A stretch of 64,000 nucleotides of DNA from Pedobacter kyonggii (GCF_004310665.1 NZ_SIXF01000021.1:1-64000), one strand, 5' to 3'; shown: positions 18,130 through 27,480, numbered from the stretch's first letter. Numbers and translations are program-made. Notes: a model not told the origin generated them from the sequence alone.

Positions 18130-19014
18130 CTATTGAATTTTGTTTACTACCAAATCATCAAAGTAAATATAACTGGTCTGACTGGAACCCCAGACAGCAA
18201 CGTCCTTTCCACCCCTGAAATTATGGAAGGATAGTCGTTTGATTAGGCGCTGTGCATCGTTTGTCGTCCAGCGAATAGACTGATCTAATACTGTTGCACC
18301 ATTTATAAGTACCTGTACCCAGCCATTTTTAGTAGATCCGGTATTACTTTTCACATAAAGATGTACCGTATAGGTATTTCCTTTGACAAGGCTTCCGCTT
18401 GTTGGATAAGATCTTCCAAAGGTATCTCCACAGGGACCAGCCATATCTCTATGATAAACATAAGGTTGAAAATAAACCCTGTTACCATTGTTATACCACA
18501 TTAATCGCAGACTTCCTCCATTTCCATCGGTGGGAATATCACAGCCCGTATTGCCTTCTCCTATAAGAAAGCCAAATCCTACCTTTCCTCCCCTACTCCA
18601 ATCGAACTGACTATGAAAACGAACCTTAAACGTTGCCTCATATCCAGAACCATCAGATAGGTCCGCGCCAGCGATAAGTCCGTTGGACACGGAGTTTGGA
18701 GCCAAGGTTGCCCTGGCCCACCCGCCTGATATGTAGGCACGGTTTTCGTTCCAGCCAGTCAGCGCAGCCATGCCGAAATCGCTGCTTGCTTCACTGTAAG
18801 AATATGAACCATCCGGATGATTGAAACTGGTGGTGATGTTGCTTGGATAAGCTTGTGCTGCAGCCGCTGTCATACTTTTATTTACCAAAAGTTTTTCCGG
18901 GGTAACAATGTCCTGGCTTACCTCTGATGAATCTTTCGAGCAGCCTAGAATAACGCTGAAGAAAATTAACATGGCCATACCAGTTGATTTAGATATTATA
19001 ATTTTAACACTCAT
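18130..19014 (-). CDS. PL14/PL20-like polysaccharide lyase lipoprotein
   Basis: A 294-aa lipoprotein with lipobox FSVILGC at Cys25. The mature part is a single jelly roll resembling the PL14/PL20 lyase fold: WARATLAPNSVSNGLIAG, YEATFKVRFHSQFDWSRGGK, GFGFLIGEGNTGCDIPTDG, SLRLMWYNNGNRVYFQPYVY and SGSLVKGNTYTVHLYVK. Relatives are glucuronan and alginate lyases acting by beta-elimination. The closing FDDLVVNKI strand is usual for this fold. As a probable surface lipoprotein just after SusCD it could make the first cuts. The SusCD terminator at 19155-19184 separates it from that pair, and no consensus promoter of its own was found. Confidence 0.72.
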   Translation of the reverse strand: MSVKIIISKSTGMAMLIFFSVILGCSKDSSEVSQDIVTPEKLLVNKSMTAAAAQAYPSNITTSFNHPDGSYSYSEASSDFGMAALTGWNENRAYISGGWARATLAPNSVSNGLIAGADLSDGSGYEATFKVRFHSQFDWSRGGKVGFGFLIGEGNTGCDIPTDGNGGSLRLMWYNNGNRVYFQPYVYHRDMAGPCGDTFGRSYPTSGSLVKGNTYTVHLYVKSNTGSTKNGWVQVLINGATVLDQSIRWTTNDAQRLIKRLSFHNFRGGKDVAVWGSSQTSYIYFDDLVVNKIQ

Positions 19015-19154
19015 TTTAATTTGGTTTTAGGTTTAAATCTGTTTAAATATTTCTTATTCGTGCTTTATTGTCCTGGACATCTATGTGCACCGTTTTGCTT
19101 TAGTTTATTATTAATTTATATGTACTTAAAATGTTTTGATTTCATCCGGGTCAG

Positions 19155-19184
19155 GAAAAAAGCAGTCCTTGGTTAAGGGACTGC
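19155..19184 (-). terminator. intrinsic terminator after susCD of PUL 1
   Basis: On the minus strand GCAGTCC and GGACTGC pair as a 7-bp stem over a short loop, followed directly by a run of seven T (A run at 19155-19161 on the plus strand). It lies ~50-80 bp after the SusD stop codon, so it would end or attenuate the susCD transcript before the lyase gene. Partial read-through is a common way to lower enzyme relative to SusCD expression. Confidence 0.8.
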
Positions 19185-19232
19185 CAATCCTAATCAAAAC
19201 CATGCATATTCTCACACGGTCTTTATCTTCTA

Positions 19233-21107
19233 TCAAGGTAACTTATCCAATGCAGGTACATTCTGATCATATCCGGCATAGCCTTTATTCTGGTTAATCC
19301 TGCCTTCAGTGTTAAACCGTTGAGCACTTGCCGGAACAGGCCATAAAACGTGGTAAGGTGCAATTTTGTAGTTTACACCTTGTAATGTTGGCACCTGATT
19401 TTTATAAAAATCATTTTTTTCTATAATCCTGTCGTACATAAAATTATTATCAGAAAAAGTAGCAAGGCTATAACTCTTACCGTTATAAGCCGGCTTACCT
19501 GTTTGTGCAAAAATATATGCCATACGGGTAAGTTCTGTTTTGCGAGGCTCTTCCCAAAACAATTCACGGGCACGCTCATCCAAAATGGTTCCTATTGTTA
19601 TTTGTGCGGCATTTGTTAACGACGTTGCATTGGCTCGGCTTCTCACTACGTTTAAGTCAGCCATAGCCAATCCAAGTTCACCTTTCCAATAATAAGCTTC
19701 TGCCCTAAGTAGATAGGTTTCTGCCAAACGGAATACGTACCAATCGGTATTTGTTCCGCGGGGTGGTGTCCAGTATGGGTCATTTGCTAACGCGTTGGTC
19801 GAATTGATGAAAACTTTATAATGTGGCCATCCAAACCAGTGGCGAATGGTATCAAGTGCACCATTTGTAAAACGTTGTTTGATATTTGCATCCGAATACA
19901 TTTGCAGAGGCTGACCATACAAGGCTCTATCCGCAGCGTTTGTGGAGGTTTTCAATGCCGGGTTATTGTACACTAAATCTGACATATCCATCCACATGCC
20001 TTTTGCATGTCGGTAATCGGTATTATCGGTCCAGATGTATTTTGTGCTGTAAGGCGTACCGCGGTATCGGCCAATTCCTCTTCCGTACATTCTGGTCAGT
20101 GGAATTTCTGCGGTAACCAAATCCACAATTGCGGTTGCTCCTGATGGTGTTTTTACGTTTGCAAAATGCCAGGCGGGAACGGTGTTTCTCATCAGTTGCG
20201 AACCCAAGGCTGTAAAACCAGCAAAAGCTTCTCTATCGATCACTAAAAATAGTGCTTCCCTATTGGTGGTGAGCGATTTATTATCCATTCGGTGCAAATC
20301 CCAGATTACATTTTTTGTCAAATCAGAAGCGGTGCTTCCAAAGCGCGTGGTCATCATACCATATTTCCCACCCGAAATCACATTAGAAGCTGAAGCAATT
20401 GCATCATCAAACCTACCAAGTGCCAGATTTACTTTAGTTAGCAAATGGCTAACAGCACCTTTGGTTACATCCCCCTTATTGCCTCCATCGGTAACCCAGG
20501 TTTCGGCAAATTCGAGATCTGTTTTCATTTTGCCCAGGATTACTTCTCTTTTTGTGGAATAAAAATCTGCTTTTGGAAATTCCAGATCATTTAAAAGCAA
20601 TGGTACATCGCCGAACTGATGAACAAGTCTGTAGTAATAATAAGCCCGGTAAAAATATGCTGATCCTAAAATCAGGTTTTTTTCAGCTTCAGACGTATAT
20701 GTTGGTTTATCAATGTTTGAAATGATTGTGTTAGCTTGCCGTACCGCAACAAATTCATTATCCCAGTACCAGCCTATTTTGTTGAAGTCATCGCTGTTAA
20801 GATTGGCATCCGGAGTGATCCTGGAAATTAAATCCTGAGCGGGTGTGTTTTTATCGGTTGTTCCATCCACAGCAACATCTGAAAAAATCGATTCCGTTAG
20901 TAGCGGAGCAGAATCGCCAAAAAACTCTCTTCGCGTAGCCAATCCAAGACCATTAAGTGCGGCTTTCATAGCGGTAAGGTTGTTTAGATTTTCCGGTGCA
21001 TAAGCGGAGAGTTGTTCTGAATCCAGATATGCTTTTTTACATCCAGCAAAGCCCAGTAATGCAGCGAAAGCAAATAGGATGGATATATTTTGATTTATTT
21101 TTTTCAT
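19233..21107 (-). CDS. SusD/RagB-family glycan-binding outer-membrane lipoprotein, PUL 1
   Basis: A 624-aa lipoprotein (lipobox LLGFAGC, Cys23) that forms the lid of the SusC transporter and binds glycan at the cell surface. SusD marks are the N-terminal DSEQLSAYAPENLN region, a helical TPR core (ILGSAYFYRAYYYYRLVHQF, GAVSHLLTKVNLALG), and the C-terminal RLAETYLLRAEAYYWKG and ILDERARELFWEEPRKTEL motifs. It starts 11 bp after the SusC stop, the usual pairing. The specific ligand cannot be read from sequence; the neighbouring lyases suggest a uronate polymer. Confidence 0.95.
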   Translation of the reverse strand: MKKINQNISILFAFAALLGFAGCKKAYLDSEQLSAYAPENLNNLTAMKAALNGLGLATRREFFGDSAPLLTESIFSDVAVDGTTDKNTPAQDLISRITPDANLNSDDFNKIGWYWDNEFVAVRQANTIISNIDKPTYTSEAEKNLILGSAYFYRAYYYYRLVHQFGDVPLLLNDLEFPKADFYSTKREVILGKMKTDLEFAETWVTDGGNKGDVTKGAVSHLLTKVNLALGRFDDAIASASNVISGGKYGMMTTRFGSTASDLTKNVIWDLHRMDNKSLTTNREALFLVIDREAFAGFTALGSQLMRNTVPAWHFANVKTPSGATAIVDLVTAEIPLTRMYGRGIGRYRGTPYSTKYIWTDNTDYRHAKGMWMDMSDLVYNNPALKTSTNAADRALYGQPLQMYSDANIKQRFTNGALDTIRHWFGWPHYKVFINSTNALANDPYWTPPRGTNTDWYVFRLAETYLLRAEAYYWKGELGLAMADLNVVRSRANATSLTNAAQITIGTILDERARELFWEEPRKTELTRMAYIFAQTGKPAYNGKSYSLATFSDNNFMYDRIIEKNDFYKNQVPTLQGVNYKIAPYHVLWPVPASAQRFNTEGRINQNKGYAGYDQNVPALDKLP

Positions 21108-21118
21108 TTTCTTTTAAG

Positions 21119-24100
21119 TTATAAATTAACATTAAGACCTAAAGTATAGTATCTTGGCGTAGGACCGTTATTTTGCGGATCCCAAAATGTCCATGTTGGT
21201 GCATAGTAGCCTGCATTATTTACATTTGCATAAATTTTCGCACTTTTTAAACGAAACTTAGTAAGCAAATCTGATGGTACCGAATAGGATACTGCTACGG
21301 TGTTTAGGCGTATGAAAGAATTATCCCAATACACATTGTAGCTTGTACCGCTGGAACCAGAATTTAGTCTGGCATAATCATTTATTGGGTTTGCGGGAGT
21401 CCAATATGGTAAAATATATGATGATGAGCGGGCAAATCCTACGCTACCAGGTTGGTTTTTGGCTGAATTATATTGTTTGAGCTGTCCCCAGTTGGCAAGC
21501 AATTGAAATGAAAAATCAAAATTTTTGAAAATATTGAATTCATTTCTCATGGCGAAGAAATAGCGTGGTGTACGGTAACCTAAAAACTTTTTGTCATTAT
21601 CAGAATAGGCATAATCCCCATCAACATCTTCCAACTTAAAATCTCCGGGCTTAATGGCTGCCTTTGTAAATTTTGCCGCTTCGGCCAATTCACTTTGCTG
21701 CCAAACGCCCTGAATATTATAATCCCATATTATGTCGATATCTTTACCAATAAACCATCCATTTCCAGGGTCGTCTGTTGGCAAGGCAAGGGCAACAATT
21801 TTATTTCTGTTGAAGGAAAAATTGAAATTGGTATTCCATTTAACAGGACCATTAACAAGATTTTTACCATTCAGGTTTAGTTCTCCTCCACTATTATTGA
21901 TACGGGCAAGGTTTGAATAAACATTAGAATAGCCGCTAACATTCGGCAATGTCTGTCTAACTAATAAATCACTCGTTTTCTTGTTATAGACATCAATAGA
22001 ACCGCTAATGCGATCGTTAAAAATTGAAAAATCAAAACCGGCATTCATCGCGGTAGTTTCTTCCCACTTTAAGTCTGAATTGGCCATTTTCGCCCCAATC
22101 TGAACGGTGTTCACATCTGAGGCAGCACCACTACCATTTACAGTTTGGTATTTACCACTCGTTAACTGAGCAAGTGCAGCATACGGATCGACAGTCCCGT
22201 TATCAGGGTTACGTAAATCACGGTTACCATTAATACCATAGGAAAGACGAAGCTTCCCGTAGCTTAACCACTTCTGATTTTTCATGAACGCTTCATCTGT
22301 AAATACCCATGCTAATGCTGCTGCCGGGAATGTAGCCCGTTTGAAGTTTACGCCAAAAACGGAATAACCATCTCTACGAACCGAAAGGGTTAATATATAA
22401 CGGCTCAATAAACTATAATTTATTCTTGCCATCAATGCATCTCCTGTATATACTTTATCTTCACTATTTGTTACAGGTTTGATACCGCTCGAAAGATTAT
22501 GATAACTTAGCACGTCACTGGGAACGAAGCCTTCATTTGAAGCTTGTGTCCACCAGGTCTGGTATTTTTCAGCATTTGCCAATAGTGTTACATCCAGGTT
22601 GTGAATGTTGGAGAAGGTTTTGTTCCATTTAAGTAAATTATCCACCTGCCAGTTGTACCGGGTTTCATTAGCCCGTGTTGCAGATCCTCCGGGAGTTACA
22701 ACATTCGGGTTTCTGGAAGATCGATAATCGAATGTTCTATAGAAATCCAGACCTGGACTAAAATTCAGTTGATAGGTGATTCCGAAAGGCAATTTTACAC
22801 GTCCATAAACGCTTGCAAAAATTGTATTCTGCTTATTCATGCGTTCATTGTATGTCATACTTAAAAAAGGATTTCTGGCATTTAAACCGCTATCATCTGT
22901 TGGAATGCGCCTTAATTGCCCGTTTGAAAGGTATTTATCTCCATAAGGTGACAAGTTTAATATCTGAGCCCAATCTGCCTCGGTTGATCCATCTCCAGTT
23001 CTGGCTTCATCTCTATCGGCGAATTGAACGTTCATACCCAGGGTTAACCATTTGGCTGCTTCGCCTTCAAGATTTATCCTTCCTCTGATTGCGGTATAGT
23101 CACCACCTTCTATAACATTCTGGTTTTTCTGATAGTTTAAAGACATGTAGTAGGAAATTTCCTGCTTCTTACCGTTTAAAGAAAGGGTATGATCCTGACG
23201 GAAACCAGTTCTAAAGATATCATCATACCAGTTAATTGTTTTTCCGGCCAGATAATTTGCCTTCTCATTTGCAACAAGGCCAAGTCTGTTGAGCCATAAA
23301 TCAACAGGATCACCAGTTTGCCCATTCAACCATTGGGTGAGGTTAACGCCTTCGGGGAGACTTCTAGGATCGTTATACAAATAATCTGGGGTTGTGGCAC
23401 CGCTCCGCAACACATCACCTCTCCATGACAAAAATGCTTCATCCTGATAAGGCCGCATGTTTTTAGCAACCTGGGCAAGACCAACATTGGTATTAAAAGT
23501 AATGGTTGGAGAATCACCTCTTCCCTTTTTTGTCGTTATCGCAATAACACCTGTTGCAGCTTTAGCTCCGTAAACCGCAAGAGAACTGGCGTCTTTTAAA
23601 ACGTCTATTCCATCAATATCATTTGGATTAATATCAGCGAGCTGCCCATTGTAAATTATACCATCCAAGACAATAAGTGGTGAGGTTCCTGCACTTAAGG
23701 TCGACTTCCCCCTTACCAGTAAGTCTCCGCCACCCTTGGCACTTGAACTAAGTCCAACAGACAATCCAGGAATATTACCTTTTAGTACATCTGCTATACT
23801 TTGTGGATTTTCATTTTCAAGCTGGGTTGCTTTTACGCTGGAAATGGCGCCGGTAGCATCACGTTTTGTTGTGGTACCATAGCCTATTACGACAACATCT
23901 GTTAGGCTTTTGGATTCTTCACTTAGAGTAACAGAAATGCTTGTTCTCTGGCCAACCGAAATCTCTTGCGTGGTGAATCCCACGGCAGAAAAAACAAGCG
24001 TTGCATTAGGCAGAACTGATATTAAAAAGCTTCCGTCAGCTCCGGAGGATACAGCAGTTTGAGCATTCTTCACTTTCACCGAAATGCCTGGCAGGCCTAC

Positions 24101-24205
24101 CCCGGCTTTGTCTTTAATGGTTCCCTTCACAGCTATGCTCTGTCCAAAACACAGCGTAAACACAAAGCAAACCAATGCAATTAGTAAGGTAATGGTTTTT
24201 CTCAT
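21119..24205 (-). CDS. SusC/RagA-family TonB-dependent oligosaccharide transporter, PUL 1
   Basis: A 1028-aa outer-membrane importer. Signal peptide MRKTITLLIALVCFVFTLCF then GQ; a carboxypeptidase-regulatory-like domain (~25-95, VKGTIKDKAGVGLPGISVKV); the TonB-box region (VVVIGYGTTTKRDATGAISS); the plug (~120-230, IADVLKGNIPGLSV, PLIVLDGIIYNGQLADI, IDVLKDASSLAVYGAKAA); then a 22-strand barrel ending YYTLGLNVNL. There is no STN domain, so it does not signal through FecR. It is the first gene of PUL 1 and is driven by the consensus promoter at 24237-24267. Confidence 0.96.
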   Translation of the reverse strand: MRKTITLLIALVCFVFTLCFGQSIAVKGTIKDKAGVGLPGISVKVKNAQTAVSSGADGSFLISVLPNATLVFSAVGFTTQEISVGQRTSISVTLSEESKSLTDVVVIGYGTTTKRDATGAISSVKATQLENENPQSIADVLKGNIPGLSVGLSSSAKGGGDLLVRGKSTLSAGTSPLIVLDGIIYNGQLADINPNDIDGIDVLKDASSLAVYGAKAATGVIAITTKKGRGDSPTITFNTNVGLAQVAKNMRPYQDEAFLSWRGDVLRSGATTPDYLYNDPRSLPEGVNLTQWLNGQTGDPVDLWLNRLGLVANEKANYLAGKTINWYDDIFRTGFRQDHTLSLNGKKQEISYYMSLNYQKNQNVIEGGDYTAIRGRINLEGEAAKWLTLGMNVQFADRDEARTGDGSTEADWAQILNLSPYGDKYLSNGQLRRIPTDDSGLNARNPFLSMTYNERMNKQNTIFASVYGRVKLPFGITYQLNFSPGLDFYRTFDYRSSRNPNVVTPGGSATRANETRYNWQVDNLLKWNKTFSNIHNLDVTLLANAEKYQTWWTQASNEGFVPSDVLSYHNLSSGIKPVTNSEDKVYTGDALMARINYSLLSRYILTLSVRRDGYSVFGVNFKRATFPAAALAWVFTDEAFMKNQKWLSYGKLRLSYGINGNRDLRNPDNGTVDPYAALAQLTSGKYQTVNGSGAASDVNTVQIGAKMANSDLKWEETTAMNAGFDFSIFNDRISGSIDVYNKKTSDLLVRQTLPNVSGYSNVYSNLARINNSGGELNLNGKNLVNGPVKWNTNFNFSFNRNKIVALALPTDDPGNGWFIGKDIDIIWDYNIQGVWQQSELAEAAKFTKAAIKPGDFKLEDVDGDYAYSDNDKKFLGYRTPRYFFAMRNEFNIFKNFDFSFQLLANWGQLKQYNSAKNQPGSVGFARSSSYILPYWTPANPINDYARLNSGSSGTSYNVYWDNSFIRLNTVAVSYSVPSDLLTKFRLKSAKIYANVNNAGYYAPTWTFWDPQNNGPTPRYYTLGLNVNL

Positions 24206-24236
24206 TTTATATTTGGTTTAGAATAATTAGATGATA

Positions 24237-24267
24237 CAAACCTATTCTAAATATTTCATTTTCCAAA
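24237..24267 (-). promoter_or_regulatory. Bacteroidota-type promoter for susC of PUL 1
   Basis: On the minus strand a TTTG at 24264-24267 is followed after exactly 19 nt by TAGGTTTG (24237-24244). This equals the Bacteroidota -33/-7 consensus TTTG N19-21 TAnnTTTG. Transcription would start about 25 nt before the SusC ATG, giving a short leader. A palindrome (24281-24305) lies 13 bp upstream of the -33 element. Confidence 0.82.
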
Positions 24268-24280
24268 CAAAAAAAAATCA

Positions 24281-24305
24281 TAACTACCTATCAAATAGAT
24301 AGTTA
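24281..24305. promoter_or_regulatory. 25-bp palindrome upstream of the susC promoter, candidate operator
   Basis: Arms TAACTACCTA and TAGATAGTTA are reverse complements with one mismatch, separated by TCAAA. The position just upstream of the -33 box is typical for an activator site. The nearest candidate regulator is the 7TMR-DISM/zinc-ribbon-HTH protein at 24830-26734. The rest of the interval up to 24829 holds no gene and no further signal that I can see. Confidence 0.6.
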
Positions 24306-24829
24306 CATAAATTCATAATACGATATAGCAACAATTATATCGCTTCATAAAAGCACTCCATCGTTTCCATTTCAAGTATGCTTGTTTTTGATTAATACGG
24401 CTGAGCAACATCCTTTATCCCTTATTTTTTTTCAGGATAATGAATTCTATACGGTTTTTGGAAAGCTGATGCTGTATCAATCGCGCTGATAAATAAGCAT
24501 AACTGGCTCATTTAATTTATTTGACTATAAATTAGAATTAATATACCGCATACCAAGTGAGGTTGAAATTGTGGCAAAAAATATATTATCGGGTATCGTA
24601 TTTAGGTGATAGAGATAAATGAACACATTTTTCAGACCGCTTAGGCTAAGGAAACTTATTTCATTTTAAGCAAAATGTTAAAGCTGTCATTTATATCAAT
24701 GGGTTTTTAGATAGGCAATACAGTCTTTAACTGCGGAATGGAAAAGAAGTAATTTTCTGATTCGAATGTGTCAACTAAAACACCGTTAGAAGTTGGATGG
24801 TATGCGGTTTGCTGTAGCAATCAATATGA

Positions 24830-26734
24830 TTACACAATCGCTGGATCCAAAAGCAGCTTTCCCCAATCCCCATCTGAATTTTTCTTAAGCAAAGCTTTTT
24901 TATCAAGCAAAAGCTTTTGCATTTTCGAATTATAGGTCCAGCAAGTGCTTTGGCGAATGTTTAAAATCTCGGATAACTTATAGGAAGAGATGGTACCCTT
25001 AGAGGTATAGATCAGAATAAACATATACAATGCCTTGTTTATGGGTATTTTTGAATTTTGTAGGATGGTATGGGCAATTGCTGATTCATCATAACCGCAC
25101 TTGGTACATCTTCTACTGAATGAGGTTTGACCTGTAGAGTGTTGCGTATTCTGACACCTCCTGCAGGCATATCCATGACTCCATTTCAGTTCGGAAAGGT
25201 ATCTAAAACAACTATCCTTATCCGGATATATCCTGCTGAATTCCTCAAAATCCAATCCCTTTTGCATAACTCTTGCGCGGGTAACTTTCTCTATATTAAG
25301 ATGAAGTTCAGAAATATCTTTTTTCAGCAAATGGTTCATCACTGAGATCTCTGCATTTTGTCTTTCGATGGTTATGGTCTTTTGCTGAATCTCCTGTGTA
25401 CGTTCATTGACAAGAACCTGCAGTTGTTCATTTAGGGTTTGGTGTAAATCATCATTTATTCTAAGCTGTTCAATAATCCTTTTTTGTGCTCTGCTTTTTT
25501 TCTTTCTGAGTGTACGTATTGCATTTCCTATCGCGAAGGAAACCAATATCATTTCAATAATAAAGCAGATACTTAGACTGTAATAGCTAAGGGTGCCATA
25601 AGGAATCCACTTCAAAAGCAGTAAGATCTTGAGCAGAAAACCTGCAACCAGAAATCCATAACCAAAAACTAAAAAGCTCGCCGGCCTATAGCCAGATGAG
25701 AGTACAGAAATTCCGGCGCTGAAAGCAACCAGCAGAGGAATAAATTCAATGATCTTGAAATTAAATAATGGGGTATAAATCAGGCAAGCGATAAAGAAGA
25801 TGCCTCTTAAAAGAATGGTAATTAACACCAACTTATAAAAAAATGGTGATTTTGACTTGAGATATAAGAAACTACTAGTAAATAATAAACCGAAAATGCT
25901 ACTCAAAAAAAGCGAAACGCCAAATCCATAAACATTGATATGAGGATTTGTAGGCCAGAGATATTGGAAGGCTATACCATCATTGCACATTTCATACATA
26001 CCGATACTCAAGTTATACAGCACATAAAACAAATACTGTTTACCCTTTACAGCAAAGTACATCAAAAGGTTATACAGGCAAAATACCGCTATCATCCCAT
26101 AAAAAAGTCCAAATAACAAATATTCTCCCAAAGCGTAGCTGACAAACCATCTCAGATCCCGCAAAACAATAATCGTACTTACTGAATGCGGTGATTTGAT
26201 CCTGAGATAATAAGTGAAGGTTTGATCAGTATGGTTATTTAAATCATATATGAAATTTTTATGGTCGTATCCTCTATTAGAAAAACCATAATTAGTCCCG
26301 TAATAATTTGCCTTGTAGTTACCCAATCCATCAGATGCATATAATGTCAACTCGCTTATTGACTGATCAAAAAACTCAAGTATCCATTGTTTTGAACTCT
26401 CCTGATTATGACTGATTTTAAACCGATACCAATAAGCTGACCCTGCATTATCATTTTTAGGGATTCTAAAGGTATTTGAACGGAATTTATGCTGAAATTT
26501 TTTACTTATTATCTGTCTAATATTCAATGTATCTTTAGGATCTTCCAAAACATCAATCTGACCAAACGAAAGCATTGTATGTGGTGAATTATCCTGAATT
26601 TGCACAATTTGCTGCGCCTGAATCGTTTGAGCGAAGCAAATTAATAATGTAAACAACGCGGGTATCCGTATAATTCTACTGTAACTGATACTACCAAAGA
26701 AATTAAATACACGATACAAGTGGGCGGACGACAT
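24830..26734 (-). CDS. 7TMR-DISM sensor fused to an IS1595-transposase-like zinc-ribbon/HTH domain
   Basis: A 634-aa membrane protein. The signal/anchor is in residues 1-42. A periplasmic 7TMR-DISMED2-like beta-sandwich (~45-195) carries SAYWYRFKISHNQ and WILEFFDQSISELTLY. Seven hydrophobic helices span ~200-410 (YALGEYLLFGLFYGMIAVFC starts the series). A coiled coil (~415-490) follows. The C-terminus (~493-634) is like the N-terminus of IS1595 transposases: a four-Cys zinc ribbon C524/C527/C543/C546, then ILQNSKIPINKALYMFILIY, TSKGTISSYKLSEIL and an HTH. The catalytic transposase domain is absent. The likely role is a membrane-tethered, glycan-sensing DNA-binding regulator of the adjacent PUL 1. 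Domains are seen; regulation is inferred. Confidence 0.85.
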   Translation of the reverse strand: MSSAHLYRVFNFFGSISYSRIIRIPALFTLLICFAQTIQAQQIVQIQDNSPHTMLSFGQIDVLEDPKDTLNIRQIISKKFQHKFRSNTFRIPKNDNAGSAYWYRFKISHNQESSKQWILEFFDQSISELTLYASDGLGNYKANYYGTNYGFSNRGYDHKNFIYDLNNHTDQTFTYYLRIKSPHSVSTIIVLRDLRWFVSYALGEYLLFGLFYGMIAVFCLYNLLMYFAVKGKQYLFYVLYNLSIGMYEMCNDGIAFQYLWPTNPHINVYGFGVSLFLSSIFGLLFTSSFLYLKSKSPFFYKLVLITILLRGIFFIACLIYTPLFNFKIIEFIPLLVAFSAGISVLSSGYRPASFLVFGYGFLVAGFLLKILLLLKWIPYGTLSYYSLSICFIIEMILVSFAIGNAIRTLRKKKSRAQKRIIEQLRINDDLHQTLNEQLQVLVNERTQEIQQKTITIERQNAEISVMNHLLKKDISELHLNIEKVTRARVMQKGLDFEEFSRIYPDKDSCFRYLSELKWSHGYACRRCQNTQHSTGQTSFSRRCTKCGYDESAIAHTILQNSKIPINKALYMFILIYTSKGTISSYKLSEILNIRQSTCWTYNSKMQKLLLDKKALLKKNSDGDWGKLLLDPAIV

Positions 26735-27480
26735 CTGTTACATTAATGGTTAGAATAGTCCTAAAGTATCAAAACATTATTTCAAGTCCAAACTTTTCTG
26801 CATGAATTAATAGCCTAAAATGGTTTGTAAATATTAGGATAGCTATGGGGATTTATTGATCATCCACGGCCTGAGCAGGATATATTTAAAAAAACTAAAT
26901 TGATTAAATCACCTTTGATGCATAAATTTGTTTAAAGCCACCGAAAAATTGCCTATATCGAATAAACCAGATGTAAAATGAAGTCCCATCAAAATTTAAT
27001 TGAATTATCATGATTATTGGGAAAAGACTTAATCTTCGAACCTTCATTAGCTACAATGGCATTTTTAGCCCATGAAGACAGGCTCAGTAAAGAAACAGAA
27101 AGCAATCAGGTCGAAGCTATGCAGATCATCTATAGAGTTGAAGAAAACAATGGGCCTGGTCAAAGAATTTCGTAATATGATGAAAATAAAGCTGGCAATG
27201 AATTAAGCGGTTGGATTCAGGATGTTAAGAATTCTGTAATAACAGAACTAGGAACTTTTATTAAACCGATTACCTCCAGCTCCTTTTAAAAAACCGGTAG
27301 GGCCCAATCCGAATGCGCCACCGTCGCCTTCGCCTTTGGGACCTTGCGGTACAGCATAGTCTGCTGATGAACAGATTATCAAACAATTAGATAAGGCCAT
27401 TATCTCAGCATCATTCGTTCAATCCTCAATGTCATTTATCGCTTTATATCCAAAACCAAGCAGCAACTGAAATAATTCAT
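26735..27480. pseudogene. decayed coding remnants in a gene-free stretch
   Basis: No intact gene. Short plus-strand frames look like worn coding sequence: a stretch reading AFLAHEDRLSKETESNQVEA then QIIYRVEENNGPG at about 27030-27175, and a Pro-rich tail (PVGPNPNAPPSPSPLGPCG) near 27290-27360, each closed by stops. The first part (26867-27032) has a diverged second copy at 59351-59516. I do not recognise the parent gene. Confidence 0.4.
26867..27032 (+). repeat. 166-bp dispersed repeat, copy 1 (degenerate)
   Basis: Aligned without net length change to 59351-59516, identical over most positions, from CGGCCTGAGCAGG to GGGAAAAGACTTAA. In this copy the small frame that begins in the middle (ATGCATAAATTTGTT) meets a stop at once. 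Conservation includes the AT-rich leader, so a 5' region plus gene start was duplicated or spread, and both copies have decayed. Confidence 0.65.

Noticed and set aside
24830-26734. Annotation as an IS1595 transposase
   Set aside because: Only the zinc-ribbon/HTH part is present, fused to a long membrane receptor, and no DDE-type nuclease domain follows.
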